Shown piece after piece: positions 10,701-22,110 of a stretch of DNA of 64,000 nt. The position numbers were made by a program, and so were the translations under genes. Position 1 is the first letter of the stretch. Each line of letters starts with the position of its first letter. The notes under the pieces were generated by a model. It worked only from the letters and a program-made list of their open reading frames with translations. It did no database searches and had not been told where the DNA came from. Source of the DNA: Cyclina sinensis (lineage: Eukaryota; Mollusca; Bivalvia; Venerida; Veneridae); NCBI GenBank assembly GCA_012932295.1, contig JAAONU010000006.1, positions 29,290,882 through 29,354,881 on the forward strand. The letters are read 5' to 3'.

Positions 10701-12555
10701 CGAGGGTTGATCCAGAAATAATGTCACTACCTTCATATTTTTTTTATTTCTTAAGGTATGGTATCGAAATTTCTATATGTTAGTTCTCTAAGACTTTTTT
10801 ATTCACTGACCAAGTAGCGTTAAATTTGACCTTCACATATTTTCACTACACACTATCATAAAACCGTAGTGATGCATGGTCGCCGCGCGTGAAAAATATG
10901 CCGTGTTGTGGACTTACGATCTCAAATTAAAGTAAAAATTTGCTGAGTAACAATGCGCTAAATCATAGGATGTTATGATGACGTGACGTCATGAATGTCA
11001 GTTATCATGTGCTGGAATTCTATTGATGTGGTTTAAATTTAGCGTGCGTAACCTATGTTTGAAGTCGGGTGGTGCGTAAGCCAAAGATGTCAATATCCGA
11101 CAAAACGCCACAACGGGCAATTATTCACTTCTGCTATAAACTCGGGAAGTCGCCATTAGATACGGTCTGCATGATCAATGAAACATACGGCGAAACTAAA
11201 GTGAACAGAAGGTTAGTGTATAGATGGTTCCAGCGATTCAATGACGGAGATGAGTCACTTGAGGACAAAGAGAGACCTGGAAGGCCAGTTGATGCACGAT
11301 CGGATCACAACGTCAAACTTGTTTCAGACGCCGTCAATGAAGATCGACGTTCAACGATTAGAGCGTTATGCGAAGATCTTGATATGAGCTTCGGTACAGT
11401 TCAAAGAATACTACATGAAGACTTGAAAATGAGGCGGGTGAGTGCTCGCTGGGTTCCCCGGTTATTAAAAGATGAAGAAATGGCAACTCGTGTAAAGGAA
11501 TCACAGCGATTTTTACGGCGGTGGAAGAAGGAGGGGTACGACTTTCTGAGACGAATCATAACAGCAGACGAAACATGGGTTTATTTCTTCGATCCGGAGT
11601 CCAAGATGCAATCGAGCCAATGGAAAAACATCGACTCGCCGCCTCCAAAGAAGGCACGCACCTGCAGGACCGTTGGAAAGCACATGTTTATTGTGTTTTT
11701 CGACATGGAGGGTGTTGTGTTATGCCATGCTGTTCCCAAGGGCCAAACTGTCAATGCAAAGTATTATTCGAAGGTAAGCGCTTTCATATTAAAAAAACAC
11801 CACTTCCTGTTTTTGAATATGACTAATTCCTTTTAAGATTTTATGACAAATGATCGCTGATTAATATGCCTAGCTGCAATGTGGAGTCTACCCAATATTT
11901 GAGTGATTATAAATTTGCTCTACTGCAGGTGCTAACCACCCAACTCATGACTGCATTGCGTAAAAAGAGAAGACATTTCTATGAAGACATTGAGCGGTGT
12001 ATCCTACATCACGACAATGCCACCCCTCATACGGCACGTGAGACAAGACTCACTCTTGATGTCATGGGAATGGAGACACTTCCGCACCCACCATACAGTC
12101 CGGATCTCGCGCCCTGTGACTTTGCCTTGTTTCCTTACCTGAAAAAACAGCTCCGTGGAACTAATTTCCAGACATTGGGTGAACTACAGCAAGCCTGCAA
12201 CAAGACTTTCTCAGCTCTTTCCAGAGATTGGTTTGGGGATGTTTTCAGAAAATGGGTGTCCAGACACGAACGATGCGTATTGCATCAAGGACGGTACTTT
12301 GAAAAGGAGTGACAATCAAATAACCTAAACGACGTACGATTCAAATAACGTCCGTGACGTCGTTGGTGCGCGGCGCTAGTCAATACCCTGCCTCCTTAAT
12401 TGTCCTATATTTCGAAAGTGGCAAGTCCGATTTAAATAATTTTTGCAGAGTAAACTTCAAAGATAATGAAGTGCTGCAGTACAAATTTTCCGTTTGATAC
12501 GTCCATCAGAAAAGATTTCATCACGTCAGTGACATTACTTTTGGATCAACCCTCG
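10701..12555 (+). mobile_element. Mariner transposon, left arm only, with empty site in right arm
   Basis: This 1855-bp element is bounded by terminal inverted repeats of about 28 bp (CGAGGGTTGATCC...ATGTCACT, two mismatches) and by TA on both sides (10699-10700 and 12556-12557). The right arm has the uninterrupted site at 42927-42928 (CTGTGCTACAAC). The element therefore inserted after the arms separated, or was lost precisely from one. It lands at the very 3' end of the LINE at 12570-17250. Confidence 0.93.
11087..12312 (+). CDS. Mariner transposase (DD34D) with one intron
   Basis: Exons 11087-11773 and 11929-12312 give 356 residues, the family's normal size. It catalyses cut-and-paste transposition of the surrounding element. 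The N-terminal part has two helix-turn-helix regions (RRLVYRWFQRFNDG and MSFGTVQRILHEDL) and the WVPRLL linker. Catalytic residues are D162 (TADETW), D258 (HHDNATPHTA) and D293 (YSPDLAPCDF), spaced by 34 between the last two. The 155-bp interruption begins GTAAGC after KYYSK and ends CTACTGCAG before VLTTQLM. Removing it restores both the frame and the family consensus, so I treat it as a spliceosomal intron. ATG at 11087 is chosen; the frame is open upstream to a GTG at 11069. No damaged residue is obvious, so it may be active. Confidence 0.88.
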
Positions 12556-13782
12556 TACCACAGGCTGTTCTCAAGATTCAATATTTTATTTACACTCAGC
12601 ACATACATGTATGTGACATGAGGTTGTACAAGACAAAATGCATGAAATCGAAATATGACCAGGCTGTGGGCTGTATATAAACTATACTAATATTCTAATT
12701 ATACAATAAATAACATTTTCACAAATTTAAACACAAATGCTCACTAGATTCATAAAATTATTTTGAGTACTTATTCTACTTTATAATTATAATACTGTTG
12801 GGTGGGTTTTGAAATGGTTCATTACAGCAGAGAGAAATATACATATTTTAACAAGAATTTTTTTCTATCTTTTTCATTCAAAAGAGACCGGAAATTAAGA
12901 AAATACGTCGATATTTTCTAGGAATTAATTGTTTACGTAAGTGGTTAAAATATTCAAATTTAAAAAGGTAATGGAATTCGTCTGCAATATCTCTAATGTT
13001 ACAAAGACAACAAATTCTATCACAACGTTCAATATTTGACCATCTAAGTTTTTTACTGGCAACTGGTTATTACACACTCTAAAATCAACTAATATTTGCA
13101 TATAAAATAGAAATAATACATTATAAAAGTTTTCACACATATGTTCTGTTTTGAACATACCATAATTAAGGCAATTAGGAGAATCTAAGATATTATTATA
13201 CCAAGTCTAAATGTACTGATCTTGTAAGCATCGCTCAATTTTGTATAACAGCAAATCTCTCGACCATTAAAGGTTTGATGTGTCCATAAAAACTCATTCC
13301 ACACTCATTAAAAATCGACTTAACAAATGTTAACCAACTATACGGTCTTTCATTCACTAAACTGTCCAAATATATAAATTTATACAATACAGATGACAGC
13401 GTATTAACATTTGTTATAATATGGTACAGAAACCAATGATTCTCTTATTGATAGCAATATGAATAGGAAATCTACCAAGATCGTCATATGCGGAGTACTT
13501 CGTATAATATGTAATATGTGCTTTAAAAAATCTGTATAAACTTTCTAAAGCAAACTTAAATCAGAAAACCCCCAGCTTTCACATCCATATAGTATAGGTA
13601 GGATAGTACTATTAAAAAGTTTTAGCTGGCAATCATTTGGTAACTCTAACCCTTTATTGCTTGTTCGGCATTTTTTTATAAATTTATTTTATTTACCTTT
13701 TTTGCATATGAAAAAAGTCTACTTTTAGAGAACAATATGCCAAGGTATTTAAAACTGTCCACAACTTCTAACTGCTTTCCAT

Positions 13783-15910
13783 TCATAAAGATGCTTCTAT
13801 TTCTACAAAATCTGTCATCAAAAACTTTGTTTTGTCAAAATTAATATCTAATTTCCACAATATACAATAATCATAAAATGTGTTAAGCAGTGAAGAAAGT
13901 TCTTCTTCACTGTTTGCAAATACCAGAGTGTCATCAGCATAAAATATAGCTGCTAGTTTTAGGTAAACATCAAGATTTTCATCAGATATAACAAGACTTA
14001 TGTTATTTTTTTTTGTCATTAAATAATTTTCTACATCATTTAAAAACATGGAAAAAAGAACAGGAGACAGGTTTTCGCCCTGAAGAACACATCTAGCACA
14101 GGGAAAGAAATCTGGCATCTTATTATTTATAGAAATACAAGTTTGTATGTCATTATAATATTTCGGATGATGTCTAACATTTAACCATTGAAATTATAGC
14201 ATGTAAGTTTACTCTAAAGGCCTTTTCATCACACAGAAAAGCTTTCTGAAAAATCTATAAAGCAACATAACATTTCTTATTTTTACGTTTACAGATTCAG
14301 CTAGAGTATGCAGAACAAATATATGGTCAACTGTTGAATGTTTTTGTTGTTGTTGTTGCTTTGTTTTTTTTCTCCTAAAATCAGCTTGGTTTGCATTTAA
14401 CAAATTAATATTTTTAAAAAAAATCGGTTAATCTGTTATTAAAGTATAGCAGTGAAAAGTTTGCCAATGCAGCTTAAAATAGTTATAGGCCTGTAGTTTT
14501 GAGGGTAAGCTATATCACCTTTATTTTTAAAAATAGGAACAATACAACCAGAAAGCCATGATTCTGGAATAATGGCAGTACTAAAATCCTTACTAAATAA
14601 CTTTTCATAAAAAGGCGTCAACACGTCACTAGTTGTTTTAATATATTCATTGAAACATTCTCTAGACCAGTTGCCTTTTTAACAGCCATTTTTAATTCCA
14701 TCAACAGTGATAAGGTCGTTAAGATTATGTTCATATGTTACCTTTGGGAACTCAGCATTAGCAGTTTCATTTGGATAAACATTTTCAGTATTCAAATTCT
14801 TTAAAAATGCCAAAAAAATACATCCGTTAACTTCGTGCACTTACACTATTTATGTAATTCCAATATTCTTTGGCCGACTTATATCGCATACTTCTAATTT
14901 TTCCTAATTTCTCTTTTATGTCCAACAATGGATTTTTCGAATGATTGTTTTGTACCCTTTGGCTGATTTTAACAAATCAGATTTGGTTTTTGTTATTTTT
15001 AACATAGCTATATTTGCGTCTAAAACAGCGTCTTGTTTTTAAAATCTTTATTAAACCACTTCTTACTTTTCTTACATCTGGTACTATTTTCAGCACAATT
15101 TGTTACTTTATAATTAAATTTCATTCATGCTGTTTTGGTCATAGCTAGTATTATTTCCAGATAGTGATATCATTACGTTATCCGTAACTGACATATCGAT
15201 ATAATTAATAAAATTTTGTTTTCTCTCATGGTTCCATTTTTTAATCTTATCCTTCTTTTCAAGTCAAATGACCTTGCCTATCAGAAAAGGATCTGCTATT
15301 TAACAAATCAATGGAACGACAAAATTCAATCAATTTGCCGAAGAGGTTCACACCGTTATCTTGGGAATATCATGCAAACGACATACACGTATTACAAAAT
15401 TGTAGTTGCTCAAGTATATTTAAGTCAAATACATCACTAGTATCAACTTTCACATAATCAAATATACTTTGATCAAACTCGGCAATATCTGAAATACCAG
15501 AAACTCTGGCATTCAAGTCTCCAAGCAACACTACGTACTTATAATTACTGTTACAATTTTCAATTTCAGCATAAAAAATATTATTAATAAAGTACTTGGA
15601 ACTATCAGGCGGGACATAAACAGCGCCGAATAGCGAACCTCCATCAGTATGAAATAAAGATTTGAAAACTTAAACCACTGAACGTATTCACATTCTGTAT
15701 CAAGTATACAGAAGAAGTTTGAGAACTCTTTTTTATCAAAACTGACTATGCCGCAGGACTTCTTTAAGATTTTCTAAGTACGATTTCTAAGAAAACAATC
15801 ACGATTTTCAATGCTGACAATACCAACATCGTCGCAATGTGTTTTAAAACATGAAAAGTTATCTACTGAACTGATATGTCTGATGAATTCTTGAACATTA
15901 AGTTTTGGCA
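13783..15910 (-). pseudogene. LINE ORF2 endonuclease and reverse transcriptase
   Basis: The endonuclease (apurinic-type, nicks target DNA) is recognised by GAVYVPPD and LLGDLNARVSG near 15520. The reverse transcriptase contains WLSGCIVPIFKNKGD and NYRPITILSCIGK (14439-14624), QADFR (about 14390), GENLSPVLF and the catalytic YADD (about 13930). In-frame stops, small indels and A-tract expansions break the frame repeatedly, so it is inactive. The right-arm copy is equally damaged and shares most lesions. Confidence 0.8.
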
Positions 15911-15929
15911 TTATGTCGCATACTTTCAG

Positions 15930-17188
15930 TCACTTGGGTGCCTCCTGCCTGCTGGACTTGTCCGGCCTGTCGGGCTTGTCCGTGCTGTCGGAACTATCTG
16001 GCCTGTCGGACCTGTCCATCAGGCTGGCGCCTACCATCTGGTGGCTTATTTACAAAGTCTTGACTCTGTCCAGGATGGCAGCCGTTACTTTTGGTTGGCT
16101 GTCCCTGGGGCCTCTTTTAGTCCGGTGGTAGTTCAACATCCCCGGCTCTTACTCCCTACCGTCCACGAACAACCTGTCACGTATTAGCACGACCTTTTTC
16201 TTCTGCTCAAGAAGTACTTTGCTAATGGATAAAGCTACCGCCGTTTCTTTTCACTTTGCTTCGTAAATTGTTTATTTACACCAAAACTTGTTCTTTTCAG
16301 CATGTGACCTGTTTCTCGGTCTTAAGAAAGAAAACTTCGCCACTATCGGGCGAGGCGCGTCATGATCCGGGTCATGAACCGTTAGTACGCGGTGAACACG
16401 CTCAATTTACAGCCACTAATTTTCGGTTTTGATGACAAGAACTCTTTTAAGACATTTTCAATTTCTTCATATTTCGTGCCATTTCTGTTAGTTTTCAACA
16501 CTTCTTCAACGTTCGTGAATATCAAATTGTCTCGCATTTCTCTGCATTTGCTATCAATGAGCTGGGTTTTCAGCTGTTCATGTAGGTCACATATTTCTTT
16601 AGGGGTTTGTTTCAGGGTTCTGTTTTCAGAGATAAACGTTGTGACGTTTGTACTGTGCTCAGAAAGTACTTTCTGTTGGCCATCATGTTGAGTTATCAAA
16701 GAATCATACTGGACACAGAGAAACTGTGCTGTGTTTTGAAGCTCTGTAGTATTCGACTCGGCGGCTCGGAGTCTCAGATCTTTGTCATTCACTTTTACAT
16801 TTATGTCTCACATATTTTTCTCAGTGGTGTCCAATTTGTCAAATTTATCGAGCTTAGTGAGATATTTGTCATTTTGGTCATATTTATCTAAGTTTATCCG
16901 CATTCTCTCTATTTTGCCGACGAGTTCATCGAAGTCTGATTGTAAAAGAAGCATTTGGTCTTCACGTGCTGCAGACATAATTCTTCAAGTGTTCAAATCA
17001 AGATATCACAGGTATCTATCGATAGCGGATTCAGGGCCGAGTTGTCGAAGTTTAGCCCTTTTGACGCAAATTTTGACGTCGCCGTTTTCAGTGTTGAACG
17101 GTGTCGGCGTCACTGCGTTCTTTTCTAGTGGTTCATTACTTGTCGCGTTCATTTTACGTAAAACATACTGGGAGCAAAACACAGACAA
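15930..17188 (-). pseudogene. LINE ORF1 with coiled coil and low-complexity tail
   Basis: The frame opens at 17188 (MSVFCSQYVLRKMNATSNEP), has a stop near 17003, and continues 16792-16382 as a helical coiled-coil-like stretch. That stretch leads into CREMRDNLIFTNVEE and KYEEIENVLKEFL, the RRM-type ORF1 signature. After a frameshift the C-terminal tail reads DRSDRPDSSDSTDKPDRPDK and ends in TGA at 15930-15932, just before the ORF2 start. ORF1 proteins bind LINE RNA. The plus-strand frames full of LSGLSGLS over the tail are antisense artefacts. Confidence 0.7.
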
Positions 17189-17250
17189 TAATCAAATACA
17201 TGTACAAAATACAATTTCACCAGCAAAACTAAACATTTAACATCTCATAA

Positions 17251-19129
17251 ATGTTGTTCATAATAAACACAAATTATCATACAAGAATTTTGCATCGTAT
17301 GTTTTGGCTCTCAATTTATTGTTTATTTGAGTGTTTTATATAGATACTTGATTTCAGTTTTAAATCATTTAACAATATATAATAACTAAGACTGGGCATA
17401 AACAGAAGTCAGGTTTTTAATAATAGTAAGTTTGCGTAGCAGCTTATTAATTTCTAATCAGCCCAAAGAAATGTCTGAATAATCTCAACGCTAACGAACT
17501 GAAATGTCAATGCATTACCGTAAGACGCTCAAACATAACCTCAGGCGGATTAACCTGTCTAACAATAGCTATGTCATAAATGGACTGTAGAGAATATGTA
17601 AACAATAATGGCCTCTATATGATATTGAAGGCATACTAGGAAAATTAGTTCATCAAATATATTTTTTTAAATTACTGCCAAATAAAATCTTTATGTTTTG
17701 GATTGCCAAATGTAGACAATTCACCCGATTATAATTATAAGTTAAACAGTGAGACTAAACGGGTGAAAATATACAAAATCTGAGAGCCAAAATAAACGTG
17801 GCCAACCTCATAGCCTAGTTCCAGGTTTCCTTAGTGTACATTGTATACAGATTATTTCTTTGTGAACTACGTGAGTATTAGCTAGAGATTGAAAATATTT
17901 CATGTGTTAATGCCTGGCTTTTTTAAAGCAGGTTTCTGTATGTTTCTGCATGTTTAATTTTTGTCCTTGAACCACTTAGGTTGCAATAGTAACTGATGTC
18001 GGAGCTGTTTTAGACCGAAGAGCAAAATCAAGTTGTGTAACAAAATTTAGGCTTTGCTACAAATGTGTTGGTAACAAAAAGTATTTACCTGTTAACCCAA
18101 AGAGAATGAGAAATATATGCAATGTCGATGAAGCTGCTTATAAATTATGTAAATATATGTGTAAATCGTTTCCTGCTGCTCTGTTTTGTATAATTTGCAA
18201 ATTTAATTGCTTTGTGTGCCTTTGTTTTTATGTTTGTTTGCAGACAGCCATTTTTATATTTCATGCTTTGCTTGCACATTTTTGACAGGGAGTGGCTTGG
18301 TAAGTATTAACGAGCTTCTAACACAGTTTTAAGAGGTACCGGCGATGGAATCTAATGTCATGGGGAACATTGGTGGATTATCTACCCTGAATACTCTCTA
18401 ATATTACTTTGGTCCTTCCATTTGGATTCCTCTGCTTTCATCGCTATTTTCTCTTTTGGTATGGTGATAATAAAAACTAATTATTTGCAACAATGAAATT
18501 AAGATTAAACATTTAGATTAGCAACATGTATTGCTAATAACATAATGTTTGTTTTTTGATAATCCTAACTTTTTATTTAATATATAGGTGACAATTTTCA
18601 TTACTAAAAGTCAAGACAATCACAAAGAGAAACAAGGATAAAGTCAGAGGATTCCAACTGAAAGGACCAAAGTGCAATTTGGTCTACCTTTGATGTTATC
18701 TGAGTAAGGGAGATAATTTGTTTTCAGCAATGTCCCTCATAATCTTTCTTACTGTGTCGTTCTTTTAAGATATTAATCGAAATCAATTAAGTTTTCTACT
18801 GTGTCAAGATGTAGGAAGTCTTGCAAATCATCTTACACATCACAAGATTGAATTACTGTCATGTTCTTTGTTCGCCAGTTTGTTTTTGCCATTTTACGCT
18901 AACAACAATTGATAGGTGTTATTTTATATACGAAAAAACAAACAAACAAACAAACAAAAATGTTAGCACGGATTTTACTCTTGTTGAATAAAACATCGAT
19001 ATAACGCAATTTCGAGTTTGGGCAAGGTCAAGAACACCGTATCTCCTTTTGTTTTTATTTTCAAGGATTTATTAGAAATACGTATTGGGATTTTAGACAT
19101 TTGTTATTTTACAAGAACCTGTGCAATAC
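17251..19129. other. Non-coding sequence, mostly absent from the right arm
   Basis: Up to about 18920 there is no right-arm counterpart. No gene is recognised. A pair of 37-bp imperfect inverted sequences (18406-18442 and 18637-18673; core CTTTGGTCC...GGAT/ATCCTCTG) may be the ends or stem of a small element. From 18920 the arm match resumes, with (CAAA)n at 18935-18958. Confidence 0.45.
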
Positions 19130-19290
19130 CAATTAAAATCCAGTGAGCTTGCAAAGATAAATATACTTACATATCACATCTACATATGTGTTACAACTGT
19201 TTTTCTCACGAGCATCTTTATTTGTAACCGATATTGGACATTTATTTTTTAGTCGTTTACACCTGCCTACGGTCTCGTGACTATCCTATG
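19130..19290 (-). repeat. Dispersed repeat, copy in left arm
   Basis: It contains CTCACGAGCATCTTTATTTG and, inverted, TCTCGTGACTAT at the other end. It occurs in the right arm at 38823-38980 and again, outside the palindrome, at 63851-64000. Three copies in 64 kb show a dispersed repeat family. No coding content. Confidence 0.6.
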
Positions 19291-19329
19291 CGAAAAATAA
19301 AATTTAGAAACTCGGAATTTAGACAAGAA

Positions 19330-20045
19330 GACTTTGTAAGAAGTCCCAGTGTCTTTTTAGACAAATAGCCAACTCTCAACTTAAGAACCTGAAATCCATT
19401 CGTAAGCATCTGTTTCAAAAATCAACGGAAATACTAGTTCATGGTTTAGTCATTCCCACATCGATTTCTGTAATGGACGTTGCTGAAATACCAGTTTATC
19501 AAATAGATCTACTTCAAAGACTCAAAAACCAGGCTGCTCGAGTAGTAATGAATGTGTATGACCAACCTAGTGCTGATCTCAGAAAATCTCTACATTGGTT
19601 ACCAGTCAAGGCAAGGATTATATTTAAAGTGATACTTATTGTTTTCCGAGTAATACATGGAACAGCTCCAACGTATCTCATAACTTTGTTTAATTGTGTG
19701 AGAAGAAAATACAGTCTAAGATCAGCTGCTGATGACACTTGTACACAGTTTGTTGTGCCAAGACGCAGGACCAGACTTGCTGACAGATCTATTTCTGTTA
19801 TGGGACCTAAATGGTGGAACGCCCTAACAAAAGACTTAAAGTGCATTGCACCGGAAATTGCATTCAGAAAAAGACTGAAAGCACACCTCTTTGAACAATT
19901 TTATGCATAAACAGTTTCATCAAGTGTGTATATAGTTTTAAAGTATGGAAATGACTTTGACATTTTATGATCTTGTGAAGCGCAACAGAATATAACTGTA
20001 TAAAGTGTTGCGCTATAAAATACCTATGATTGATTGATTGATTGA
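19330..20045 (+). mobile_element. 5'-truncated LINE 3' end with TTGA tail (left arm)
   Basis: It encodes the C-terminal part of a non-LTR retrotransposon RT: NLKSIRKHLFQKSTEIL, then LLQRLKNQAARVVMNVYDQP, SLHWLPVKARI, HGTAPTYLITL, RRRTRLADRSISVMGPKWWN and FRKRLKAHLFEQF, ending in TAA at 19908-19910. A 3' UTR and a (TTGA)n tail (20028-20045) follow. The conserved SHIDFCNG-like block appears as HIDFCNG in another frame near 19465, so there is a frameshift. TGATTGA-type tails suggest the CR1/L2 side of the LINEs. No RT catalytic core remains. Confidence 0.85.
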
Positions 20046-20392
20046 GGTGAAAAGAAATGTCTATATATTTTTTTTCAGATTTGATTGACGAAGACAGTTC
20101 AGATTCGGAGGTTTAAGAAAATGATTCAAAATTTGGTAGAAAAAACATTGAGCAAGGTATATGTTTTCTTAGGACTAATGGATCTATTTAGATTTAGTAA
20201 TTCTGCATTCATTTTGTGTAAAAGCTGCATTTATAACTCATTCTTAATTAAATTTAACAAATCATACATAAGATAGTACAAACAATTTAGCAGACATTAA
20301 ATTTAACAAGAGAAGGGTAGTGTAAAAGACAAGGGTAAATCAAACCAAATAAAAGATCTATCTAACTATATTTAACTTGTTGGAACAAAATA

Positions 20393-20620
20393 ACTCGTCT
20401 CACAATTTAAAAAAAAAATTTCCGCACGTAATATTTCGTTCCCACAAGATTAAAAAAAGATTTTTCGCACGTAAAATTTCGTTCCCACAAGTTAAAAAAA
20501 GATTTTCACACGAAATAATTCGTTCCCACAAGTTGAAAAAAGATTTTTCGCGCAAAATAATCCGTTCCCACAGATTAGAAAAAAATATATTTTTGAAAAG
20601 TAAGTCGTTCCCTCGGATTA
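20393..20620 (+). repeat. 43-bp minisatellite, about 5-6 units (left arm)
   Basis: CGTTCCCACAAG recurs at 20438, 20481, 20521 and 20564, with degenerate ends at about 20396 and 20608. Each is followed by 'ttaaaaaaagatttttcgcacg'. It is absent from any gene; the Lys/Arg-rich frame across it is not a protein. The right arm has about seven units. Confidence 0.75.
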
Positions 20621-20702
20621 ATAAAATAAACCGACCATGTCCTCCCCATGCTTCCGTAGATTTTACTACAAAAGCCGAATTACCATGTTATGACTAAAAT
20701 AG

Positions 20703-21300
20703 ACAATAATGGAAACCTTAAAGGTTGCCCAGTATGGCACGATTGAAAATGTTGCAGGCTCAGTTAAGTCAAGTGCAGTTTTTTACAGTCTGATTTTGTT
20801 GAATGTACTGTACTGTTTAAACAAAGACAAGCTATTATACATCCATATGTCCTCTTCCTTATGTGATAAAATATTCAACAGGTTGAATTAGTAGTCAAAG
20901 AAAGGCTGTCATTATAAAAGTATGACTTGGTATTTACAAGGTTTCGTAAGGGTGTGTTACTCGGGCTGTATGTTTTAAATGCCTGGTCAAAAATAGAGAT
21001 ATAGAGAATAATGGAAACCTTAAAGGTTGCCAAAATGACACGATTGAAAATGTTGCAGGCACAGTTAAGTCAAGAACAGTCCTTTACATACAGTCTGACT
21101 CTGTTGAATGTACTGAACTGATTATACAAAAAAAAAAAAAAAAAACATCAATATGTCTCCTGGTTAATGTGATAGAATATTCAACATGTTGCCTGAGTAG
21201 TCAATGAAAGGATGTCATTATAACGCTATGACTTGGTAGTTACAAGGTTCTTAAGTGTGTGTTTTTCGGGTAGTATGTTTCAATGTCTGGTCAGTTCTTT
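20703..21300 (+). repeat. Two-unit tandem duplication of about 302 bp (left arm)
   Basis: ATGGAAACCTTAAAGGTTGC occurs at 20709 and again at 21011. Both copies continue with 'acgattgaaaatgttgcagg', 'agtctga', 'tgttgaatgtact', 'aatattcaaca', 'gtcattataa' and 'tatgacttgg'. The two units differ by perhaps 15 percent, so the duplication is older than the palindrome. The 60-codon frame in unit one is not conserved in unit two and is not a gene. Confidence 0.7.
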
Positions 21301-22110
21301 GTCTGGAACTGAATTAACATTAAGTACCCAAATGTCCTTTTTGCTATCAAGTCTCTTCTGTTTCAGATAATCCTTTTGTCTGATTAAAGCTTAGTTTAAT
21401 TCATGTATTATTTGCACAGTTAATTTACTGGGATGATTTCATGTTATTTTTTCTAGCTTGGAGATAGACATGATAGACAGATACTGAATCAGAAATTTTC
21501 ACTAGGGATTAAATTTAATTAATTTTGTGAATAATACATCATATCATTCGTGAAATTGGAAAAATATGTTGTCTTGGCCACCATGTTAGGTTTTATGATA
21601 TGGATTTTTTTAAATCAGACGTAAAGCAAAGCTAAATCAACAATGAATCAACTGTGAAAGGCTTATACTGATGTGGAAATATCTCATATATTATTACATG
21701 TACAAATATTTATTTATGTACTGTAAACATAAATAATTGCAAGTGCTGTTTGATTACACATGCAAAATATAAAAAAATGAGATTATGGTCTCTATAGAAA
21801 TTTTCAAAGAAAACTGACATGCACAATGTGGTAATTGTAACACTTCTATTATGACAGTGTTTTTAGTTTACAATAGACAGGGGTTATTCAAGCTTGTCCC
21901 ACAACAAAAGGCAAGTATAGATAAAACAAAAAAAAATTATTCCAGCCTTGTTCAATAGAAACAATACTAAGACTCTTCAAACAGCATTCTAGCATTTGGT
22001 TTCAAAGACTGCAGAAACTTTTTTTCTACTTGTATTTCAGAAATACCATGTCAGTACTTAACGGTTCTTCTTTGCATTTTCACAACTGAAGCTAAGACGT
22101 GAAAATAGCA
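21301..22110. other. 3' flank and probable 3' UTR of the FkbM/Star-like gene (left arm)
   Basis: Downstream of the exon 3 stop on the minus strand the sequence is AT-rich and non-coding, with an AATAAA-type signal at about 21712 (the plus strand shows TTTATTTATG). Where the transcript ends is not determinable. No other feature was seen. Confidence 0.35.

Larger units (their letters stand above)
12570..17250 (-). mobile_element. Degenerate APE-type LINE (left arm)
   Basis: The order on the minus strand is ORF1 (17188 to 15930), ORF2 endonuclease (about 15910-15100), reverse transcriptase (about 14720-13780), a C-terminal zinc-knuckle region (about 13160-12930, CCLCNIRD...EFHYL in mixed frames) and a 3' UTR ending near TGTAAATAAAATATTGAATC. 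The endonuclease keeps GAVYVPP and LLGDLNAR. The RT keeps FKNKGD...NYRPITILSCIGK, GENLSPVLFSMFLNDVE and YADDTLVFANS. There are many stops and frameshifts. The clade was not assigned. The right arm has the same copy at 39215-42915 without the 5' part, so the insertion predates the arm duplication. Confidence 0.85.

Noticed and set aside
11866..12312. Separate 148-codon gene with its own start
   Set aside because: It is the second exon of the mariner transposase; the first 21 codons are intron sequence.
15913..16131. Plus-strand ORF rich in LSGLSGLSVLSELSGL, like a repeat protein
   Set aside because: It is antisense to the LINE ORF1 tail (DRSDRPDSSDSTDKPDRPDK), which explains the periodicity; the minus strand reads in order with the rest of the LINE.
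20393..20620. CRISPR-like array
   Set aside because: The units are contiguous 43-bp tandem repeats without unique spacers, and the genome is eukaryotic.
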